Assembly (NCBI RefSeq): GCF_010093815.1
Contig: NW_022985551.1
Coordinates: forward strand, 377,259 to 441,258
Reading direction: 5' to 3'
Length of the DNA: 64,000 nt
Source of the DNA: Pseudovirgaria hyperparasitica
Taxonomy: Eukaryota; Ascomycota; Dothideomycetes; Acrospermales; Acrospermaceae
The notes beneath the pieces are model-generated. The model did no database searches. It saw only the letters and a list, made by a program, of their open reading frames with translations, and had not been told where the DNA came from. The translations under genes were made by a program, and so were the position numbers. This document shows positions 60,956-64,000 of this stretch, one piece after another (position 1 is the stretch's first letter; the number at the start of each line of letters is the position of its first letter).

Positions 60956-61580
60956 CTCACGGAACACCTCGACGACGCCACACGAACCCGGGTGGAAGTG
61001 GTAATTCCTACTCCGTAAGGCTTTAATAGAGAGGAATATTTACGTTTCCCTAGAATCGACATCTCCTTCTAGGGGATAGAAGTTTTTTTAAGGAGGGAAG
61101 GGATACTTATAAAAGTAGTCTTATAACGATGAACTCCATTATCGAAAGAGGATAATAAACCCTATCATTACTATAAAATAATAAAACCCATTATTAAAGT
61201 AAGTAATGCTCGAAAGAAGACATAATGGCGTTTACGCGAAATTCCACCTACCACACATTAAAACCGGTCGTGTAATCGAAGCCTACCCATCGAAGGTCTA
61301 TTTCGTTACTATAGAACGGGCCCCGTTAGGAACTAATAAGGAAGAAAAGAAGGAGGAGGTATAAGAGAAAAAGATACTTATAGGAAGTCTTATAAGGATA
61401 AGAATATACCCAGTATCTATTTATTTATAGATTCCGCCATATACCCGGTAGACACATTCATTTATAGATTTCCTATATACCTAGTATATATTCATTCATA
61501 GATTCGACACGTATACGGGCCTACGGCCGTTAGTAAGGATCATTTATAAAAATTACTATATACCCGGCATTCGAGGAGGC
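60956..61580 (+). other. Spacer between gag-pol and accessory ORF in element F, with minisatellite
   Basis: No gene. It contains the inverted counterpart of the three-unit minisatellite (about 61395-61505) and the short tcgataatagag-type repeats near 61130-61160. Confidence 0.6.
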
Positions 61581-64000
61581 ATAAAAAGAGAACTTAAGAT
61601 AGTATATAACTCTTCCCTCTTACACCTCTCTATACCTCCTTAATTAATAAAACCTCCTCCTCTACTTCCGCCTCGCTTAAACTACCTCTCCTTAGAACGT
61701 AACTTACCGATAGAACTAATAATAATAATAGCCCTACCGAAGAAGAAAACGCCTACCCGTAAAGAGTTATAAGATCGTTAAGCACTAATAAGATAGACAC
61801 GGTCCTAGTTAAGAGTCGTGAGTGCTAAAGTAGGGCCATTAACGGCTATCGTGGTATTAAGGCCATCTACTACTCTATACGGATAGGCTATAGAAGCTAC
61901 GGAAATAAATAAGTCTACCATTAACTGAATTATCGCTATCCAGGACCCGTAAGAGCGATAGGACTATATTCTAGACACGTTTAATAATCTCCTTTACATT
62001 ACTAGCCTTATAGAATAGCTCTTAAGTAGTATAGTTAACCTCTTCTAGGAAGCAGGAGCCGTAATAGGGTATAGTAAGGCAAAGATTAACTCCTCTATTC
62101 CGAAAGAAGTCCACGAGATAATTCGTCGTGGAAGAGATACTAACTCCCGTATCCTAAAAGCTAAAAATGTAATCCTATAAAACTAGCGAAAAGACCTCCC
62201 TAATAACGACGGCTAGTTACTCTAATCTACCCTCGGATAGCTCTAGTAAACATAGAACTTCATAGAAAAGCTAGTAGCGCTCTTACGAGTATAAACATGG
62301 GTAAGAGTAAGGAACTAGTTAAACGTATCTCTATGGTCCCGAATTGGCCAGGGATAGAAGGAAAGGAGAATTAAGGCATATCTTTAGAGCTCTAATATTA
62401 ATACCGCCCTAGCCAGCGATAGTAACGAGAATAGCCTATCTCTCTAGTAACTCTCGAACTACTCTAGCCGATAAAATAAACTAACGTTCTATAATAAGAC
62501 GGGACTTATTATCCCCGCTAGTTAATAGTTACGGATAAGTAGAATAGTTCATAGGCCCGTTAAATACTACCTATAAATTAAAGAGATAAGTATATTACCT
62601 CCACCTTAGACCTTACCGTCGCTAAAACTAGCGTAGGTAACGCCCGTGGTAAAGTCCCCTCCACGAAGCACGCCTTCTAGTTTAGTAGCACGTCGTCTCT
62701 TCGAAGCTAGTTATCCGTTTAAAGTAAGCATTCCTTCTACTACTACTAGTATACGTCCCTTACCGGGCTATGCGAGAACCTCTTTAGTACCTATTACGGC
62801 CACGCTAATAAAACCCACTCGCGGACGTGCCTCATCTACCGGCCCTTAGTAATTACTAGGGGCGCCTATATGATAATCCCCGGTTATTCTTAGTTCGTAC
62901 CCTAAGATGATAGTATCGGTCGAGGAAGAGGACGAGCCTAAGAAGTATTAATACGCGCCTTTAGTAACGAAGACTTTTAAGGTAGCTATATTATTAAAGA
63001 AGAATTTCACGAGCATTAAGGGAATGGCCCTACTAGTACACTAGAAAGCGTAGATAGGTAATATGGCTATTCCGTATAAAGTCTACTATAAGCATTACTA
63101 AGATATGGCTAGAAAGAATAATATACTCGTTAGCGTGTCCCACTTAAACCTAGTAGCGAGACTTAAAATAGTATATAAGTTTAGAGATAACGTGGGGGCC
63201 CTTAAAGTTTATAAGGACTACTACACCTAGTTCGCGAAGTACGCGCGGCCACCTTATCCGATAGAGGCATTAGGTGTCTATTATTACTAGGCCCTAGAGA
63301 CCCCGAAGCAAGTTATTAATATTAAAACCATCCTTACTAGTATCGCATTTATGATTTAGAAGGAGGACGGTAGAATAGGTAGGTAACTCTTTGACGAGTA
63401 GGAATGTACTAGAAGTATTAATATTAAAGGGCTCTTCGAGCCACTTAAAAAGACGACCTCTATACTTAATAAGAGTATTCTAGAACTCGCGAGGGATGAA
63501 TTTAATATATATAAGTACTACTAGCGCATGTTTAATAAGAAATCGAACTACGGCTAGCTACGAACTATATACTACTCCTATATCTAATAGTTTATTAGGT
63601 AATGCCTACTTTACTAGCTCATCTATATCGCTCTTCGGCCCGATCTTAACTACTATCTAATCTCGTACCCGTACTATACGAAGTCCTAGGATAGAGGCGA
63701 TAAGACGGGTTTTAAGTATCTCGATAACGCCATTAATCGAATCCTCGATCCTAGTAATAGACACGGGTTTAATATAATCTAGGGGAGTATTAGTCTCGAC
63801 GACAAACGAAGTAACGACTATACTATAATCGTTCCCTACTTCTATAAGTTCTTAAATAAATAGTAGTCGAAGGCTAAGCTCCGCGAGGGGGTTAATTAAA
63901 ACGGTATAATTACGGCTATTAACGATAAGATCTATAATACGGACGATAGGAAACGATTTAGTCCCTTCGTCCCGGTCCCCTACTAGTCCCTTAAAGTACG
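61581..64000 (+). pseudogene. Element F accessory ORF (cut by window end)
   Basis: One frame, different from gag-pol, stays in register for more than 800 codons from about 61581 to the window end, with only RIP-like stops (TAA/TAG, few TGA). Segments: PKKKTPTRKELQDRQALIRQ near 61720; VNLFQEAGAVIGYSKAKINS near 62040; PTSLVARRLFEASYPFKV-type sequence near 62680; MIVSVEEEDEPKK near 62910; NNILVSVSHLNLVARLKIVY near 63118; LFEPLKKTTSILNKSILELA near 63430; SLDDKRSNDYTIIVPYFYKF near 63800. The composition is soluble and mixed, without evident zinc fingers or membrane spans. The surviving ORF at 62646-62849 is in this frame. Function unknown. Confidence 0.68.

Larger units (their letters stand above)
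54191..64000 (+). mobile_element. Element F: inverted third copy of the D family, lacking its 5' LTR
   Basis: The reverse complement of D/E internal sequence begins at about 54191 with TTTAGAGGTCGTACCCGG, the bases that directly follow the 5' LTR in D and E. It runs to the window end inside the accessory ORF. No LTR precedes it; family G sequence is joined directly, with CTTACTAT shared at the junction. Genes are on the plus strand: gag-pol 54656-60955 and accessory ORF from about 61581. Confidence 0.9.

Overview
This window looks like transposon-only chromatin of a filamentous ascomycete (Pezizomycotina-like) that has undergone repeat-induced point mutation (RIP). CpA and TpG are strongly depleted and TpA is enriched. 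Nearly every reading frame is cut by TAA or TAG where related proteins would have Gln or Trp. Catalytic residues are changed by transitions, for example YLDD to YLDN or YLNN. I see no intact host gene, tRNA or rRNA. Every long coding stretch is a decayed transposable-element gene, and the short surviving ORFs are pieces of these or shadows.

Layout from left to right. Positions 1-~3.8 kb hold the 5' half of a minus-strand Ty3/gypsy chromovirus (family G). About 4.0-22.28 kb is one hAT DNA transposon split into three coding pieces by two complete LTR elements. Element B (5002-12356, plus strand) has 228-bp LTRs and the 5-bp target duplication ATATA. Element C (13009-20792, minus strand) has 202-bp LTRs and the duplication AGAGA. 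Removing each insertion and one duplication restores the hAT reading frame. Positions 22.28-54.19 kb are the remains of a second family G element on the minus strand, split by two related elements: D (22781-39522) in its 3' region and E (42389-53720) inside its integrase gene. D also carries a complete 5.3-kb LINE (33444-38731) with a 15-bp target duplication. From ~54.19 kb to the window end lies F, an inverted copy of D/E that has lost its 5' LTR. E and F form an inverted repeat with arms of about 9.8 kb.

Two gene arrangements stand out. The chromoviruses B, C and G each carry, 3' of pol, a decayed ORF on the opposite strand that converges on pol; C has the clearest one, about 530 codons with an Arg/Ser/Tyr-rich tail. 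D, E and F have one Gag-Pol frame of about 2,100 codons followed, on the same strand, by a second ORF of about 1,000 codons that I cannot assign to any family. A near-perfect palindrome of 31-39 bp (arm TTATTAGTTAAGGGC) recurs at non-homologous places in the D/E/F family and near both ends of the unrelated LINE.

Feature ends marked approximate were judged by reading frame. No alignment or database search was possible.
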